DNA of 64,000 bases from positions 31,386 through 95,385 of the forward strand of contig JANXSK010000122.1 in NCBI GenBank assembly GCA_025352695.1, in the 5' to 3' direction. Source of the DNA: Ferruginibacter sp. (lineage in GTDB: Bacteria > Bacteroidota > Bacteroidia > Chitinophagales > Chitinophagaceae). Below the pieces are notes generated by a model. The model had not been told where the DNA came from and searched no databases. It saw nothing but the letters and a program-made list of their open reading frames with translations. Below are positions 7,740-16,995 of the stretch, piece after piece. The translations under genes were made by a program, and so were the position numbers. The first letter of the stretch is position 1. Every line of letters starts with the position of its first letter.

Positions 7740-9698
7740 TTATTTTAGTAGTATTTTTTTTGTGATTATTTTTTTGTTATCAATAAATACAGTTACAAAA
7801 TAGACTCCCGCATTTAATTGTTTCATTGGTATCAAAAAAGTTTTAATGCTGTTAACTGTCTGGTTTAAGAGGCTATAAACTTTTTGTCCGCTTAGGGAAT
7901 AAATTTCGATAGCCGCATTAACTGCCTTATGTCTTGCAATCAGCACAGAAAGATTATCAGTAACAGGATTAGGTCTTACACTTATTGTTTCTCTACAAGA
8001 GGTTGTGTAATTTACCAGCATAGAATCTAAGTAAAAACTTGTATCTGAAGCAATATTCATTTTGATGCGGTATTTTATAGCAATATCGGGTTCTAAATTA
8101 TCTAAATTATCTTCTATTGCAAAATTGGTTGTAGCAAAACCTGTAGTAGTTTTTAGTGTGGAAATAGTTTCATAAGCTGCATCTGTAACCAATTTTCTTT
8201 CTACTTCAATAGTCATATTTGTTGCAATTTTTACGGTAAAACTGATACTGGTTTTGCATACATTATTGATACTGATTTGCTGGGTATATAATTTTTTTAA
8301 TAGCTGAACAAATGCCTTTTTTACATCCGGTATTCCAAAGCCTGTGCGATCGTCCGGTGCAGGAAATTTATCACTTGCTTTTCTTAAAGCATCAATAATA
8401 CCCATATTATTTACTTCGGGAAATGCCTGCCAAAGACAGGTAGCTATACCTGCTGTTATTGGGCAGGCGTAAGAAGTGCCATAACCAAAAGTTGGGAAAC
8501 CTGTGTTTTGATTTGCTATAATTGCTCCGTTACCCACAGCTGCCACATCTGGTTTTATTTGCCCGTCACTTGATGGACCAAAACTACTAAAAGAAGCAAC
8601 TTGGCTATTAACATTAACAGCACCAACGGTTAAAACACTATCAGCATCTGCAGGTGTGGTAATATAGTGCCATGTATTGGTTCCTTCATTGCCTGCGGCG
8701 ACGGTTACAAAAATACCTTTTTTTGCAGCAAAATCAGCAGCTCTGGCAGATATGGTAGTGTTACCATTCATGTTGTTGTAGCTGTAATCAAAAATGGGGT
8801 TACTAAAAGTTGTATATCCCAATGAAACAGAAAATACATCAACGCCTAAACTGTCTGCACGTTCTGCTGCTGCCGCAAAATTTTGTTCTTCAACAGGATA
8901 TTCGCTGCCAACATCTTCTGTGCGAAACAAGTAAAAAGAGGTTGCCGGAGCAGTACCAACAAAGGTTCCGGAAATATTTGCGGCAATTGTGCTAAAGCAA
9001 TGCATGCCATGGGCAAACTCTTCATTTACACTTGCTTTATTGTCAACAAAATCCCATGTACCAAGAATTTGGTTATTGTTTCTTACACTGTCAAATGTTG
9101 GTAAAGATTGATAATGATAAAAGCCTGCATCCATAATTGCCAATTGCATTCCTTGTCCCCTAAAACCATGGTTATGTAAAAACTCTGCGTTGTGCAAGTG
9201 AACTTGCGAAAAGGATTGGCCATAAATATAAAAGTCTGTGGGACTTTGCGGCTTGTTTGCAATTGCAAAAGGTATTGGCTTGTTGGCCGCATCCAATTGT
9301 TTATTGATGGGTAAAATGATATTGCCTGTTCTTGCGGCAATGGGAGCAGCCTTTTTTACAAAAGAAAAAGCGTTTATTTTAAATAGTGCTGCTTCATCTG
9401 TAGTTTGTATACAAACCTGGTTAAGCCATTTGCTAACATTAAGAATGTTTACATTTCCGGTTAAAAAAATGCTATCTAAATAGGCCTGCGGTACAGGTAA
9501 ATCGCTTTCATCTACAGCTATATTGTACCTTATTCTTCTGTCAATAGATCGTTGCGTGAGAAATTGACTAGGATTAGTAGTTAAGAAAGGGGAGCCTGCT
9601 TTATCTTTAAGTTGAATAATATATCGTGTAAATTGACCATAACAATTGACACCAGCAATGGCTAAAAATAGCAGAAATAAGGAGATCAGTTTCTTCAT
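7740..9698 (-). CDS. Subtilisin-like (S8) serine peptidase with T9SS sorting domain
   Basis: 652 aa. Signal peptide at 1-22 ending CYGQ. The propeptide region (about 25-160) includes the SQFLTQRSIDRR stretch common in Bacteroidota S8 enzymes. The triad is visible: Asp190 (AIMDAGF), His230 (FAHGMHC), Ser409 (GYGTSYACP), with oxyanion-hole Asn337 (AAGNEGT). After the catalytic domain (to about 475) come a beta-sandwich region and a type A sorting domain over the last 75 residues (RPNPVTDNLSV ... AGVYFVTVFIDNKKI), so it should be exported by the T9SS and held at the surface. It lies 64 bases downstream of a lipoprotein gene and, beyond that, mnmA, all on one strand. Substrate unknown. Confidence 0.93.
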   Translation of the reverse strand: MKKLISLFLLFLAIAGVNCYGQFTRYIIQLKDKAGSPFLTTNPSQFLTQRSIDRRIRYNIAVDESDLPVPQAYLDSIFLTGNVNILNVSKWLNQVCIQTTDEAALFKINAFSFVKKAAPIAARTGNIILPINKQLDAANKPIPFAIANKPQSPTDFYIYGQSFSQVHLHNAEFLHNHGFRGQGMQLAIMDAGFYHYQSLPTFDSVRNNNQILGTWDFVDNKASVNEEFAHGMHCFSTIAANISGTFVGTAPATSFYLFRTEDVGSEYPVEEQNFAAAAERADSLGVDVFSVSLGYTTFSNPIFDYSYNNMNGNTTISARAADFAAKKGIFVTVAAGNEGTNTWHYITTPADADSVLTVGAVNVNSQVASFSSFGPSSDGQIKPDVAAVGNGAIIANQNTGFPTFGYGTSYACPITAGIATCLWQAFPEVNNMGIIDALRKASDKFPAPDDRTGFGIPDVKKAFVQLLKKLYTQQISINNVCKTSISFTVKIATNMTIEVERKLVTDAAYETISTLKTTTGFATTNFAIEDNLDNLEPDIAIKYRIKMNIASDTSFYLDSMLVNYTTSCRETISVRPNPVTDNLSVLIARHKAVNAAIEIYSLSGQKVYSLLNQTVNSIKTFLIPMKQLNAGVYFVTVFIDNKKIITKKILLK

Positions 9699-9762
9699 AT
9701 TGTACCGGGATTATCTTTTCAGGTACTAAATTTAAACAGAAACATTGAATTTTAATACAATG

Positions 9763-10503
9763 TTAATTATGATCTATCATTGTGAGGGTGATACCGTAAC
9801 CTGTTTTAAAGCCATAAGTGCCGGGAGTTGGAGGTTGGTATTCCTGGTGGATAAACCGATGATAAACCAATCCTATTCCTTTGCCATAATTTGATACACT
9901 AAAATTTATTTCACTATAATTTGCAAGGTCTTGTGGGTTATTAATTACTTCGTCTATTTCAGCAACTTTTAAAGTACTATCGATTGTTAAAGCTCCTAAG
10001 ATGAGCGGTGTATTTAAACTGTCGTAGGTATAATTCCAATCAGATAAGTATTTAAAATTAGTATATTCTGGGCTTGTATCTATATAAGAATTTCCTTTCC
10101 ACGAGAAGTTATTTTTAAAAGGTTCCTTCAATTTTAAAAACCGGAAATTATTTTCGACAAATTCATAGGAATTGCCAGTATTGATTGCAGTAAATGTATT
10201 GTCTGATATCCATTCAGCAATTGAGTTTTTTCGAATATATCTTCTGATAATAAATGCTTTTCTATTAAGGTTATCTGTAATTGTATCCTGTACAAAATGT
10301 TTTACCTGGTAAGTTATAACGGTATCATTTGGAATTATATTATCTGCAAAAATCAGCGAATCTAACTGATAAGTAATGTATTTACCTACCACTAGTGGAG
10401 CATAATCGCTTATAGCATCTGTTTTAAACACTTCTGTAGTTTTTTTACAGGCACTAAAAATGGTCACTACTATTAAACTTGCTAATAAAATTTTTTTCTT
10501 CAT
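9763..10503 (-). CDS. Putative lipoprotein of unknown function
   Basis: 246 aa from the ATG at 10503; the longer frame would begin 12 codons earlier, inside the mnmA stop region. A lipoprotein signal is clear (MKKKILLASLIVVTIFSAC, then KKTTEV), so the mature protein is probably anchored by the Cys of the FSAC lipobox. The rest is beta-rich and rich in Tyr/Asn/Asp (DYAPLVVGKYITYQLDSL near the start), and ends with YGITLTMIDHN. No known domain recognised. It lies 32 bases after mnmA and 64 bases before the S8 peptidase on the same strand, and is probably cotranscribed with both. An envelope role is likely from the signal only. Confidence 0.75.
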   Translation of the reverse strand: MKKKILLASLIVVTIFSACKKTTEVFKTDAISDYAPLVVGKYITYQLDSLIFADNIIPNDTVITYQVKHFVQDTITDNLNRKAFIIRRYIRKNSIAEWISDNTFTAINTGNSYEFVENNFRFLKLKEPFKNNFSWKGNSYIDTSPEYTNFKYLSDWNYTYDSLNTPLILGALTIDSTLKVAEIDEVINNPQDLANYSEINFSVSNYGKGIGLVYHRFIHQEYQPPTPGTYGFKTGYGITLTMIDHN

Positions 10504-10535
10504 AAACCCAAAAGTTATGTAATCACATGCCTGTT

Positions 10536-11651
10536 TCATATAAAGGGCTGCTCACTCCGTTGAATAATACCACCTCCAATTACATCATCGCCTTCGTAAA
10601 AAACAGCACTTTGTCCGGGGGTGATTCCTTTAACGTTTTCGTAGAAACGAACTTTTACACCACTTTGGTATGTGTAAAGGTTACTAATTGCACCTTTATC
10701 TTTATAGCGAATTTTAGTTATTACTTCCATTGCATCTGTAGGGCCTTCATACTTAACCCAGTTTATTTTGGCTACGTTCATTTCATTACCTTTTAGATCT
10801 TCTTCTTCACCCAAAACAATTGTATTGGTAGTTGGATCAATACCTGTAACAAAAGCTGGTTTACCCAATGCAATATCAAGTCCCTTTCTTTGCCCAATCG
10901 TATAAAATGGATAACCTTTGTGTTGGCCTAAAATTTTGCCAGATTTATCTACAAAATTGCCGCCGTTTACTTTTTCTTCAAGGTCTTCAACATTGCGTTT
11001 TAAAAAGCCCCGGTAATCATTATCTGGTACAAAACATATTTCATAGCTCTCTGCCTTTTTTGCCAGTTCAGGATAACCAAAGTCATGTGCCATTTGGCGG
11101 ATAGCCGTTTTATGATAAGTGCCTAAAGGCAAAAGGGTTCTACGGAGCAAATCCTGTTGAAGGCCCCATAATACATAACTCTGGTCCTTGGTTTCATCAA
11201 TGCCTTTACTAATAAAATACCTGCCGTTGGTATGTTGATGTATTTGTGCATAGTGGCCGGTTGCGATAAAATCGCATCTCAAGGCATCGGCCCTCTTAAG
11301 CAATGCCCGCCATTTTATGTGCGTATTGCACATTACACAAGGATTTGGAGTGCGACCCGCCATGTATTCTTCAACAAAATTGTCAATTACAAAATCGCCA
11401 AACTCTTCTCTTATGTCTAAAATAAAATGAGGAAACCCATGTTGTACAGCAGCTTGCCTGGCATCGTTAAAACTATCAAGGTTGCAACAACCCGTTTCTT
11501 TTTTACCCGTTGTTCCTACACTTGTTGCATAATCCCATGTCTTCATAGTTATACCAACTACTTCATATCCTTCTTTATGTAGCATCAGTGCGGCTACGGT
11601 ACTATCTATACCGCCACTCATTGCCATCAAAACTTTACCTTTTTTATTCAT
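10536..11651 (-). CDS. mnmA: tRNA 2-thiouridylase
   Basis: 371 aa. MnmA activates U34 of tRNA Lys/Glu/Gln with ATP and inserts sulfur to give s2U34. The PP-loop is at 12-17 (SGGIDS). The catalytic Cys105 (NPCVMCN) and the persulfide-forming Cys206 (YEICFVPD) are both present, with TGHYAQ and DQSYVLW between them. The start is set at ATG 11651 (MNKKGKVLMAMSGG): the longer frame adds 54 residues with no family match, and a -7 box lies at 11669-11676. It heads a three-gene minus-strand group with a lipoprotein and a secreted peptidase, neither of which has an obvious link to tRNA modification. Confidence 0.96.
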   Translation of the reverse strand: MNKKGKVLMAMSGGIDSTVAALMLHKEGYEVVGITMKTWDYATSVGTTGKKETGCCNLDSFNDARQAAVQHGFPHFILDIREEFGDFVIDNFVEEYMAGRTPNPCVMCNTHIKWRALLKRADALRCDFIATGHYAQIHQHTNGRYFISKGIDETKDQSYVLWGLQQDLLRRTLLPLGTYHKTAIRQMAHDFGYPELAKKAESYEICFVPDNDYRGFLKRNVEDLEEKVNGGNFVDKSGKILGQHKGYPFYTIGQRKGLDIALGKPAFVTGIDPTTNTIVLGEEEDLKGNEMNVAKINWVKYEGPTDAMEVITKIRYKDKGAISNLYTYQSGVKVRFYENVKGITPGQSAVFYEGDDVIGGGIIQRSEQPFI

Positions 11652-11668
11652 ATCGAAATTCTTCGATG

Positions 11669-11676
11669 CAAAGATA
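11669..11676 (-). promoter_or_regulatory. -7 promoter box (TATCTTTG) of mnmA
   Basis: Exact TAnnTTTG match on the minus strand, 17 bases before the mnmA ATG. It supports the short mnmA start. No clear -33 TTG is seen at the usual spacing. Confidence 0.5.
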
Positions 11677-11866
11677 CTGTTTAGATTATAAATGTGTTTT
11701 GAAAAGCGTAACCAAATGTTGATTTTATTCCTCAATCTGAGTAACCCAACATCCCTTTTTAGATACCGCCAATTATTTTTTGACAATAAAATGTGTAATA
11801 ATCTCAAATACAAAAGCAGGCATCTTATTTGGTTTACTACGAAATATTGATTAACAAAATGTTTTT

Positions 11867-12472
11867 ATGAAGAATAAAATAATCTTTTTTGGAATGATGG
11901 CAGTAGGGGTTATATCAGGCTGTAATATGAACAAGGAAAAAGATAATTCTGTTAATATGTCCAAAGCTACTGATAGTTCCATGATGACAAAAACTGACAC
12001 GGTTAAGATTGCTCCTGCAAATGTTGATACTGCGGGTATTTCAAAAAAAGTAGTGATGGTCAATCCCGATCCCACAAAAAAAGGTAAAAAGGGAAAAGTA
12101 AGTATTTCATTAAATAATACAAAAGGGGTAGGAGCCATGAATGTTGATAAAGATGGCTTTTATGAAAATACAGAAATATTACCAGGTTTTCCTGGAGGAC
12201 AAAAAGCACTGGCTAATTTTTTTGAAAAAAATATTGCATATCCACAGGATGCAACTGACAATGGGATAGAAGGAACTGTAAAAATGAATTTTGCTGTTGA
12301 TGAAAAAGGTAAAGTATTTGCCCCAAAACTTTTGAATGATAATATTGGTTATGGTATTGAAACAGAAGCATTGCGTGTATTTAATAAAATGCCTGCCTGG
12401 ACACCAGGAAAAATAAAAGGACGCAATGTAAAAACAAAAATTACACTACCTATAACATTTGCCCTTTATTAA
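11867..12472 (+). CDS. Lipoprotein with a TonB C-terminal domain
   Basis: 201 aa. A lipoprotein signal (MKNKIIFFGMMAVGVISGC, lipobox ISGC, Cys19) is followed by about 90 low-complexity charged and Thr/Ser/Lys residues. The C-terminal 90 residues have the TonB-C fold pattern: PGGQKALANFFEKNIAYP, GTVKMNFAVDEKGKV, ETEALRVFNKMPAWTPGK and KITLPITF. TonB normally spans the periplasm from an inner-membrane helix to contact TonB-dependent receptors; a lipid anchor in place of the helix is unusual, though Bacteroidota have many TonB-C paralogues. No exbB/exbD lies nearby. The small membrane protein 40 bases downstream may be cotranscribed. Domain call confident, role uncertain. Confidence 0.82.
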   Translation: MKNKIIFFGMMAVGVISGCNMNKEKDNSVNMSKATDSSMMTKTDTVKIAPANVDTAGISKKVVMVNPDPTKKGKKGKVSISLNNTKGVGAMNVDKDGFYENTEILPGFPGGQKALANFFEKNIAYPQDATDNGIEGTVKMNFAVDEKGKVFAPKLLNDNIGYGIETEALRVFNKMPAWTPGKIKGRNVKTKITLPITFALY

Positions 12473-12512
12473 TATTTTATAATCTGAAACGTTAACTTTT
12501 AAAACTTAAAAA

Positions 12513-12830
12513 ATGAAATTTAGGAATTTTTTCAAAATCGCATCTTTGTTCGTGTGTATGGCTTTTACAATACCATATATTTCAACAGCAGCAAATAATG
12601 AAAAACCGAATACTGATAGTATTGCGGACGCACGCATGTTAAGCAACATTATAAATAGGGTAGGCGAGATACAGCAAATGGATAAAAGTAATTTGTCCGC
12701 CTCCGATAAAAAGGAACTGAAAAAAGAACTTAAAGACATGAAGCAAAAAGCAGATGGATTAAACAGCCGTGTTTATCTTTCTGTGGGTGCAATTATTATC
12801 ATTATTTTATTACTGATCCTTATTTTGTAA
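12513..12830 (+). CDS. Small secreted/membrane protein with C-terminal transmembrane helix
   Basis: 105 aa. The N terminus looks like a signal peptide or first membrane helix (FFKIASLFVCMAFTIPYIS). The middle (about 40-80) is charged and helical, probably coiled coil (SDKKELKKELKDMKQKADGL). The last 18 residues are an uninterrupted hydrophobic helix (VYLSVGAIIIIILLLILIL). This gives a short periplasmic coiled coil tethered at the C terminus. No family recognised. It follows the TonB-C lipoprotein by 40 bases and ends at a strong bidirectional terminator. Confidence 0.7.
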   Translation: MKFRNFFKIASLFVCMAFTIPYISTAANNEKPNTDSIADARMLSNIINRVGEIQQMDKSNLSASDKKELKKELKDMKQKADGLNSRVYLSVGAIIIIILLLILIL

Positions 12831-12855
12831 GTTTTCGGTAAATATTGGTTAAACA

Positions 12856-12885
12856 AAAAGGGCAACATTTAATGTTGCCCTTTTT
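12856..12885. terminator. Bidirectional terminator between the small membrane protein and icd
   Basis: Near-perfect palindrome GGGCAACATT / AATGTTGCCC (12860-12880) flanked by AAAA on the left and TTTTT on the right. It lies between two converging genes and serves both. Confidence 0.88.
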
Positions 12886-12912
12886 AATAAATAGCTTTTT
12901 TAGGTTAATGAA

Positions 12913-14145
12913 TTACAAGTCTACTTTCTTTTTTAAATTTTCATCAATAGCATCTAAAAATTCTTCTGTATATAAATAATGTTCGCCGTGGTTTACTTTA
13001 TTACCATGTATACAAACAGCAAGATCTTTAGTCATTTTACCACTCTCTACTGTTTCAATACAAACAGTTTCCAACGCCTGGCAAAAATCTATTAATGGTT
13101 GGTTACTATCTATTTTACCCCGAAACTCAAGTCCTCTTGTCCATGCAAAAATAGAAGCTATAGGGTTGGTTGAAGTTGGCTTACCAGCCTGGTGATCCCT
13201 GTAGTGACGTGTTACAGTACCATGTGCAGCTTCTGCTTCCAGTGTATTGCCGTCAGGAGTAATTAATACAGAAGTCATCAAACCTAAAGAACCAAATCCT
13301 TGCGCTACCGTATCACTTTGTACATCGCCATCGTAATTTTTACAGGCCCATACAAAATTGCCATTCCATTTTAAAGCGCTGGCAACCATGTCATCAATTA
13401 AACGATGCTCATAAGTAATGCCTGCTGCCTGATAAAGCGCTTTAAATTCATTGTGATAAATGTCTTCAAAAATATCTTTAAAACGGCCATCATATTTTTT
13501 TAAGATGGTATTTTTTGTTGAAAGATAAAGCGGCCATTTTTTGGTAAGTGCCATGTTAAAACAACTTCTTGCGAAGCCGGTAATACTTTCATCTGTGTTG
13601 TACATGCTTAATGCAACGCCATCACCTTTAAAATTATATACTTCAAAAACCTGCGCTTCGGTGCCATCTTCAGGCGTAAAAGTCATTGTTAATTTTCCTT
13701 TGCCTTTAATAACTGCATCGGTTGCACGATACTGATCGCCAAATGCATGGCGGCCTACAATAATAGGAGCCGTCCAGTTGGTAACCAGACGAGGTACATT
13801 TTGCATAACAATGGGTTCTCTAAAAACAGTGCCATCTAAAATATTGCGGATGGTACCGTTGGGCGATTTCCACATTTGTTTCAGGTTAAATTCTTTTACT
13901 CTTGCTTCATCCGGAGTAATGGTAGCACACTTGATACCAACACCAAATTCTTTAATTGCATTGGCCGCTTCAATAGTAACCTGGTCGTTGGTTTCATCAC
14001 GATACTCCATTCCAAGATCGTAATATTTAATGTCAAGTTCCAGGTATGGAACAATCAGTTTGTCTTTAATAAATTTCCAGATGATCCTAGTCATCTCATC
14101 TCCATCCAGTTCTACAACCGGGTTTACAACTTTAATTTTGGCCAT
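12913..14145 (-). CDS. icd: NADP-dependent isocitrate dehydrogenase (eukaryotic-like subfamily)
   Basis: 410 aa. Oxidative decarboxylation of isocitrate to 2-oxoglutarate. The sequence follows the dimeric IDH1/IDH2 subfamily of eukaryotes: [12 protein letters not shown] at the N terminus, the substrate loop [19 protein letters not shown], the catalytic-arginine segment [15 protein letters not shown], and the cofactor segment [13 protein letters not shown]. In this subfamily the Arg-His of TVTRH bind the 2'-phosphate of NADP; both are present, so NADP specificity is well supported. A -7 promoter box lies at 14171-14178. It is next to a second isocitrate dehydrogenase of another subfamily (14275), with 129 bases between them that contain a dispersed repeat. 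Confidence 0.96.
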   Translation of the reverse strand: MAKIKVVNPVVELDGDEMTRIIWKFIKDKLIVPYLELDIKYYDLGMEYRDETNDQVTIEAANAIKEFGVGIKCATITPDEARVKEFNLKQMWKSPNGTIRNILDGTVFREPIVMQNVPRLVTNWTAPIIVGRHAFGDQYRATDAVIKGKGKLTMTFTPEDGTEAQVFEVYNFKGDGVALSMYNTDESITGFARSCFNMALTKKWPLYLSTKNTILKKYDGRFKDIFEDIYHNEFKALYQAAGITYEHRLIDDMVASALKWNGNFVWACKNYDGDVQSDTVAQGFGSLGLMTSVLITPDGNTLEAEAAHGTVTRHYRDHQAGKPTSTNPIASIFAWTRGLEFRGKIDSNQPLIDFCQALETVCIETVESGKMTKDLAVCIHGNKVNHGEHYLYTEEFLDAIDENLKKKVDL

Positions 14146-14170
14146 AGTTTGTTTTGTTTTTTGAAGTCAG

Positions 14171-14178
14171 CAAAAGTA
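14171..14178 (-). promoter_or_regulatory. -7 promoter box (TACTTTTG) of icd
   Basis: Exact TAnnTTTG match on the minus strand, 25 bases before the icd ATG at 14145. It suggests that icd has its own promoter, separate from the upstream isocitrate dehydrogenase gene. Confidence 0.5.
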
Positions 14179-14192
14179 ATTCTATTTAGCAT

Positions 14193-14212
14193 TTGTTGCG
14201 TCGCACACTTGT
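14193..14212 (+). repeat. Dispersed 20-bp intergenic repeat, copy A
   Basis: TTGTTGCGTCGCACACTTGT. The exact reverse complement is at 63339-63358 downstream of guaB, and a related copy (17 of 21 bases) is at 56339-56359. It lies in the gap between the two isocitrate dehydrogenase genes. Confidence 0.7.
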
Positions 14213-14274
14213 ACTAATTATTTTTCTTCAGCAATTATTCGACGTTTATTTGCGGCTCGGACTTACAGATTACT

Positions 14275-15540
14275 TTATAAATTTTTAATGATTGCATCAC
14301 CAAACTCACTTGTTTTTAACAAGGTTCCTTCTTTCATCAAATTATAAAAATCAATCGTAACAGTTTTATTCCGAATGGTTTTACCTACTGAATTGGTAAT
14401 TAATTCAGCCGCATCCCGCCAGCCCATGTATTCCAGCATCATAACGCCACTAAGTATTACGCTTGATGGATTCATGGTGTTGGTATTGGCAAAACGGGGA
14501 GCCGTACCATGAGTTGCTTCAAAAACTGCGTGGCCTGTTAAGTAATTAATGTTTGCTCCGGGAGCAATACCAATACCGCCAACCTGGGCTGCTAGTGCAT
14601 CACTGATATAATCGCCATTTAAGTTAAGCGTTGCAATAACTGAATAATCCTGGGGTGCCAGTAATGCTTGTTGTAAAAAATTATCAGCTATGGCGTCTTT
14701 AATAATTACTTTTCCACCAATGGCACTTATTTTCATTTCTTCATTTGCCACGGCTTCCCCACTTTCTTTTTTGGTACATTCCCATTGGTTCCAGGTGTAC
14801 ACATTTCCTCCAAATTCTCTTTCCGCCAATTCATATCCCCAGTTTTTAAAAGCACCTTCTGTGTACTTCATGATATTGCCTTTGTGCACAATCGTAACCG
14901 AAGGAAGTTTATGTTCAATAGCATGTAGTATGGCTGATCGAATCAATCGTTCACTTCCTTCCTTACTCACCGGCTTAATACCAAGTGAAGTTGTATCTGG
15001 GAAACGTATATTTTTTACCCCCATTTCATTAATCAAAAAATCAAGTAATTTTTTTGCTTCCGGCGTGCCGGTCATATATTCAATACCAGCATAAATATCT
15101 TCGGTATTTTCTCTAAAAATGGTCATACTTACTTTTTCCGGCTGCCACATAGGAGAAGGTACACCTTCAAAATATTTTACCGGTCTAAGGCAAACAAACA
15201 GGTCAAGTTCCTGTCTTAACGCTACATTTAAACTACGCATACCGCCTCCAACTGGTGTAGTAAGGGGGCCTTTAATGGATAATAAATACTCTTTAAAAGC
15301 ATCCATGGTGGCTTCCGGCATCCAGCTACGGGTTTCATTAAAAGCTTTTTCACCAGCCAGCACTTCCAGCCATTCAATTTTTTTTTCGCCTTTATATGCT
15401 TTGGCTATGGCGGCATCAAAAACCCTTACCGCTGCAGCCCAAATATCTGGCCCAATGCCATCTCCTATAATAAATGGAATAGTTGGATTATTGGGAACTT
15501 CCAGCTTTCCATCTGCGCCCATGGTAATTTTTTGTGCCAT
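14275..15540 (-). CDS. Second isocitrate dehydrogenase (E. coli Icd-like subfamily), cofactor residues altered
   Basis: 421 aa. It belongs to the bacterial Icd subfamily: [28 protein letters not shown] (with the Ser equivalent to the E. coli phosphorylation site Ser113), [37 protein letters not shown]. Against E. coli Icd the residues that bind the NADP 2'-phosphate differ: Lys344-Tyr345 become Arg349-Phe350, Val351 becomes Met356, Tyr391 becomes Ile396 and Arg395 becomes Asn400. Two of the four phosphate contacts are therefore lost, so the enzyme may use NAD or have relaxed specificity. That is inference; the family assignment is firm. A GNAT gene lies 46 bases upstream on the same strand. 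Homoisocitrate or isopropylmalate dehydrogenase is less likely because of the strong Icd match. Confidence 0.9.
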   Translation of the reverse strand: MAQKITMGADGKLEVPNNPTIPFIIGDGIGPDIWAAAVRVFDAAIAKAYKGEKKIEWLEVLAGEKAFNETRSWMPEATMDAFKEYLLSIKGPLTTPVGGGMRSLNVALRQELDLFVCLRPVKYFEGVPSPMWQPEKVSMTIFRENTEDIYAGIEYMTGTPEAKKLLDFLINEMGVKNIRFPDTTSLGIKPVSKEGSERLIRSAILHAIEHKLPSVTIVHKGNIMKYTEGAFKNWGYELAEREFGGNVYTWNQWECTKKESGEAVANEEMKISAIGGKVIIKDAIADNFLQQALLAPQDYSVIATLNLNGDYISDALAAQVGGIGIAPGANINYLTGHAVFEATHGTAPRFANTNTMNPSSVILSGVMMLEYMGWRDAAELITNSVGKTIRNKTVTIDFYNLMKEGTLLKTSEFGDAIIKNL

Positions 15541-15586
15541 ATCTTTATTTTATTCGCTTAGTTAATTAGTTGTAAAGGCAGGCAGT

Positions 15587-16054
15587 TTAAAAATGAACCG
15601 TACAATTCATCCACCCGGCATCAAAAATTACAGCATCCATTTTTTTATAAAAATTAATTGCAGGCTCATTCCAATCTAATACCTGCCAGGCAATGCCAGT
15701 GTATTTTTTTTCTTTTGCCTCAGTAAAAAGGGCGTCAAATAACAAGGTACCTACACCCTTACCACGTAATTTTTCTGTTACCAATAAATCTTCCAGGTAC
15801 ATGCTTTGTCCTTTCCAGGTAGAGTACCGAATATAATATAATGCCAATGCCTGCACCTCCTTTTTACCTAAAGCGTCAGTCTGTTCTGCAACAAAAGCCC
15901 ACCAAATGGGCTTGTCACCAAAACCAGCATCTACAAAATGATCAAAATTAACTGTTATTTCTTCCGCCGCTTTTTCATATACTGCCAATTCATAAATCAA
16001 TTCCATCATGCGAGTGCAATCTTCCTTAATTGCTTTTCTAATACGAATGTTCAT
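15587..16054 (-). CDS. GNAT acetyltransferase, spermidine/diamine acetyltransferase-like
   Basis: 155 aa, a single GNAT domain. The acetyl-CoA loop is RGKGVG (97-102), preceded by the strand MYLEDLLVTEKL. The C-terminal WQVLDWNEPAINFYKKMDA and final GWMNCTVHF are typical of the SSAT/diamine acetyltransferase group, which acetylate polyamines or thialysine-type amines. The substrate cannot be fixed from sequence. It is 46 bases upstream of the second isocitrate dehydrogenase on the same strand and may be cotranscribed, though no functional link is evident. It is divergent from thyA. Confidence 0.85.
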   Translation of the reverse strand: MNIRIRKAIKEDCTRMMELIYELAVYEKAAEEITVNFDHFVDAGFGDKPIWWAFVAEQTDALGKKEVQALALYYIRYSTWKGQSMYLEDLLVTEKLRGKGVGTLLFDALFTEAKEKKYTGIAWQVLDWNEPAINFYKKMDAVIFDAGWMNCTVHF

Positions 16055-16120
16055 ATTATTTTTTATTTAGATAAAAAATTATTTTTTCAAAATTCGCTTA
16101 TTCAGCCCACATATCGGTGC

Positions 16121-16128
16121 TATTTTTG
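16121..16128 (+). promoter_or_regulatory. Possible -7 promoter box (TATTTTTG) upstream of thyA
   Basis: Exact TAnnTTTG match on the plus strand in the GNAT/thyA divergent gap, 58 bases before the thyA start. A closer but imperfect box (TTAACTTG) lies just before the ATG, so the true start point is unsure. Confidence 0.35.
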
Positions 16129-16186
16129 TTATTAAAAAAAAGGATGGTTTTTTTCTCTTTAAAGTATACGTGCTTAACTTGCACCC

Positions 16187-16981
16187 ATGCAGCAATATCT
16201 TCAACTTCTTAGATATATTAAAGAAAATGGTACTGACAAAAGTGACCGCACAGGTACGGGTACACGCAGTGTTTTTGGATACCAGATGCGGTTTAATTTA
16301 TCTGAAGGCTTCCCGCTGGTTACCACAAAAAAATGTCACCTTAAAAGTATCATTTATGAATTACTTTGGTTTTTACAGGGGGATACAAATATTGATTATT
16401 TAAAAGAACACAACGTAAAAATTTGGGATGAATGGGCAGATGAAAATGGTAACCTTGGTCCGGTGTATGGCAAGCAATGGAGAAGCTGGCAGGGTGCGGA
16501 TGGAGTAGAAGTTGATCAGGTAAAAGACCTGATTCATCAAATAAAAACTAACCCTGATAGCCGGAGACTGATCATCAGCGCATGGAATGTTGCCGATTTA
16601 CCAAAGATGAAATTAATGCCTTGCCATTGTTTATTTCAGTTTTATGTAGCTAATGGTAAATTAAGTTGTCAATTATACCAACGTTCTGCGGATGTGTTTT
16701 TGGGTGTTCCATTTAATATTGCTTCCTATGCTTTACTAACCATGATGATTGCCCAGGTTTGTGATTTGGAACCTGGCGAATTTGTTCATTCATTTGGCGA
16801 TGTACATTTGTATAACAATCATGTTGAACAAGCCGAATTACAATTGAGCAGAACCCCATTTGAGCTGCCAAAAATTAAAATAAATTCTTTGGTGAAAGCT
16901 ATTTTCGATTTTAAGTTTGAAGATTTTGAGTTGCTAAATTACCAATCTCATCCTGCCATTAAAGCACCTGTTGCGGTGTAA
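16187..16981 (+). CDS. thyA: Thymidylate synthase
   Basis: 264 aa, the standard length for ThyA. It makes dTMP from dUMP using methylenetetrahydrofolate. Visible: the phosphate-binding [12 protein letters not shown], the catalytic Cys146 in [31 protein letters not shown], and the C-terminal PAIKAPVAV. folA follows 14 bases later; the pair forms the usual thyA-folA unit in which dihydrofolate produced here is reduced by DHFR. Confidence 0.98.
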   Translation: MQQYLQLLRYIKENGTDKSDRTGTGTRSVFGYQMRFNLSEGFPLVTTKKCHLKSIIYELLWFLQGDTNIDYLKEHNVKIWDEWADENGNLGPVYGKQWRSWQGADGVEVDQVKDLIHQIKTNPDSRRLIISAWNVADLPKMKLMPCHCLFQFYVANGKLSCQLYQRSADVFLGVPFNIASYALLTMMIAQVCDLEPGEFVHSFGDVHLYNNHVEQAELQLSRTPFELPKIKINSLVKAIFDFKFEDFELLNYQSHPAIKAPVAV

Positions 16982-16995
16982 TTAAAAAATAAAAT

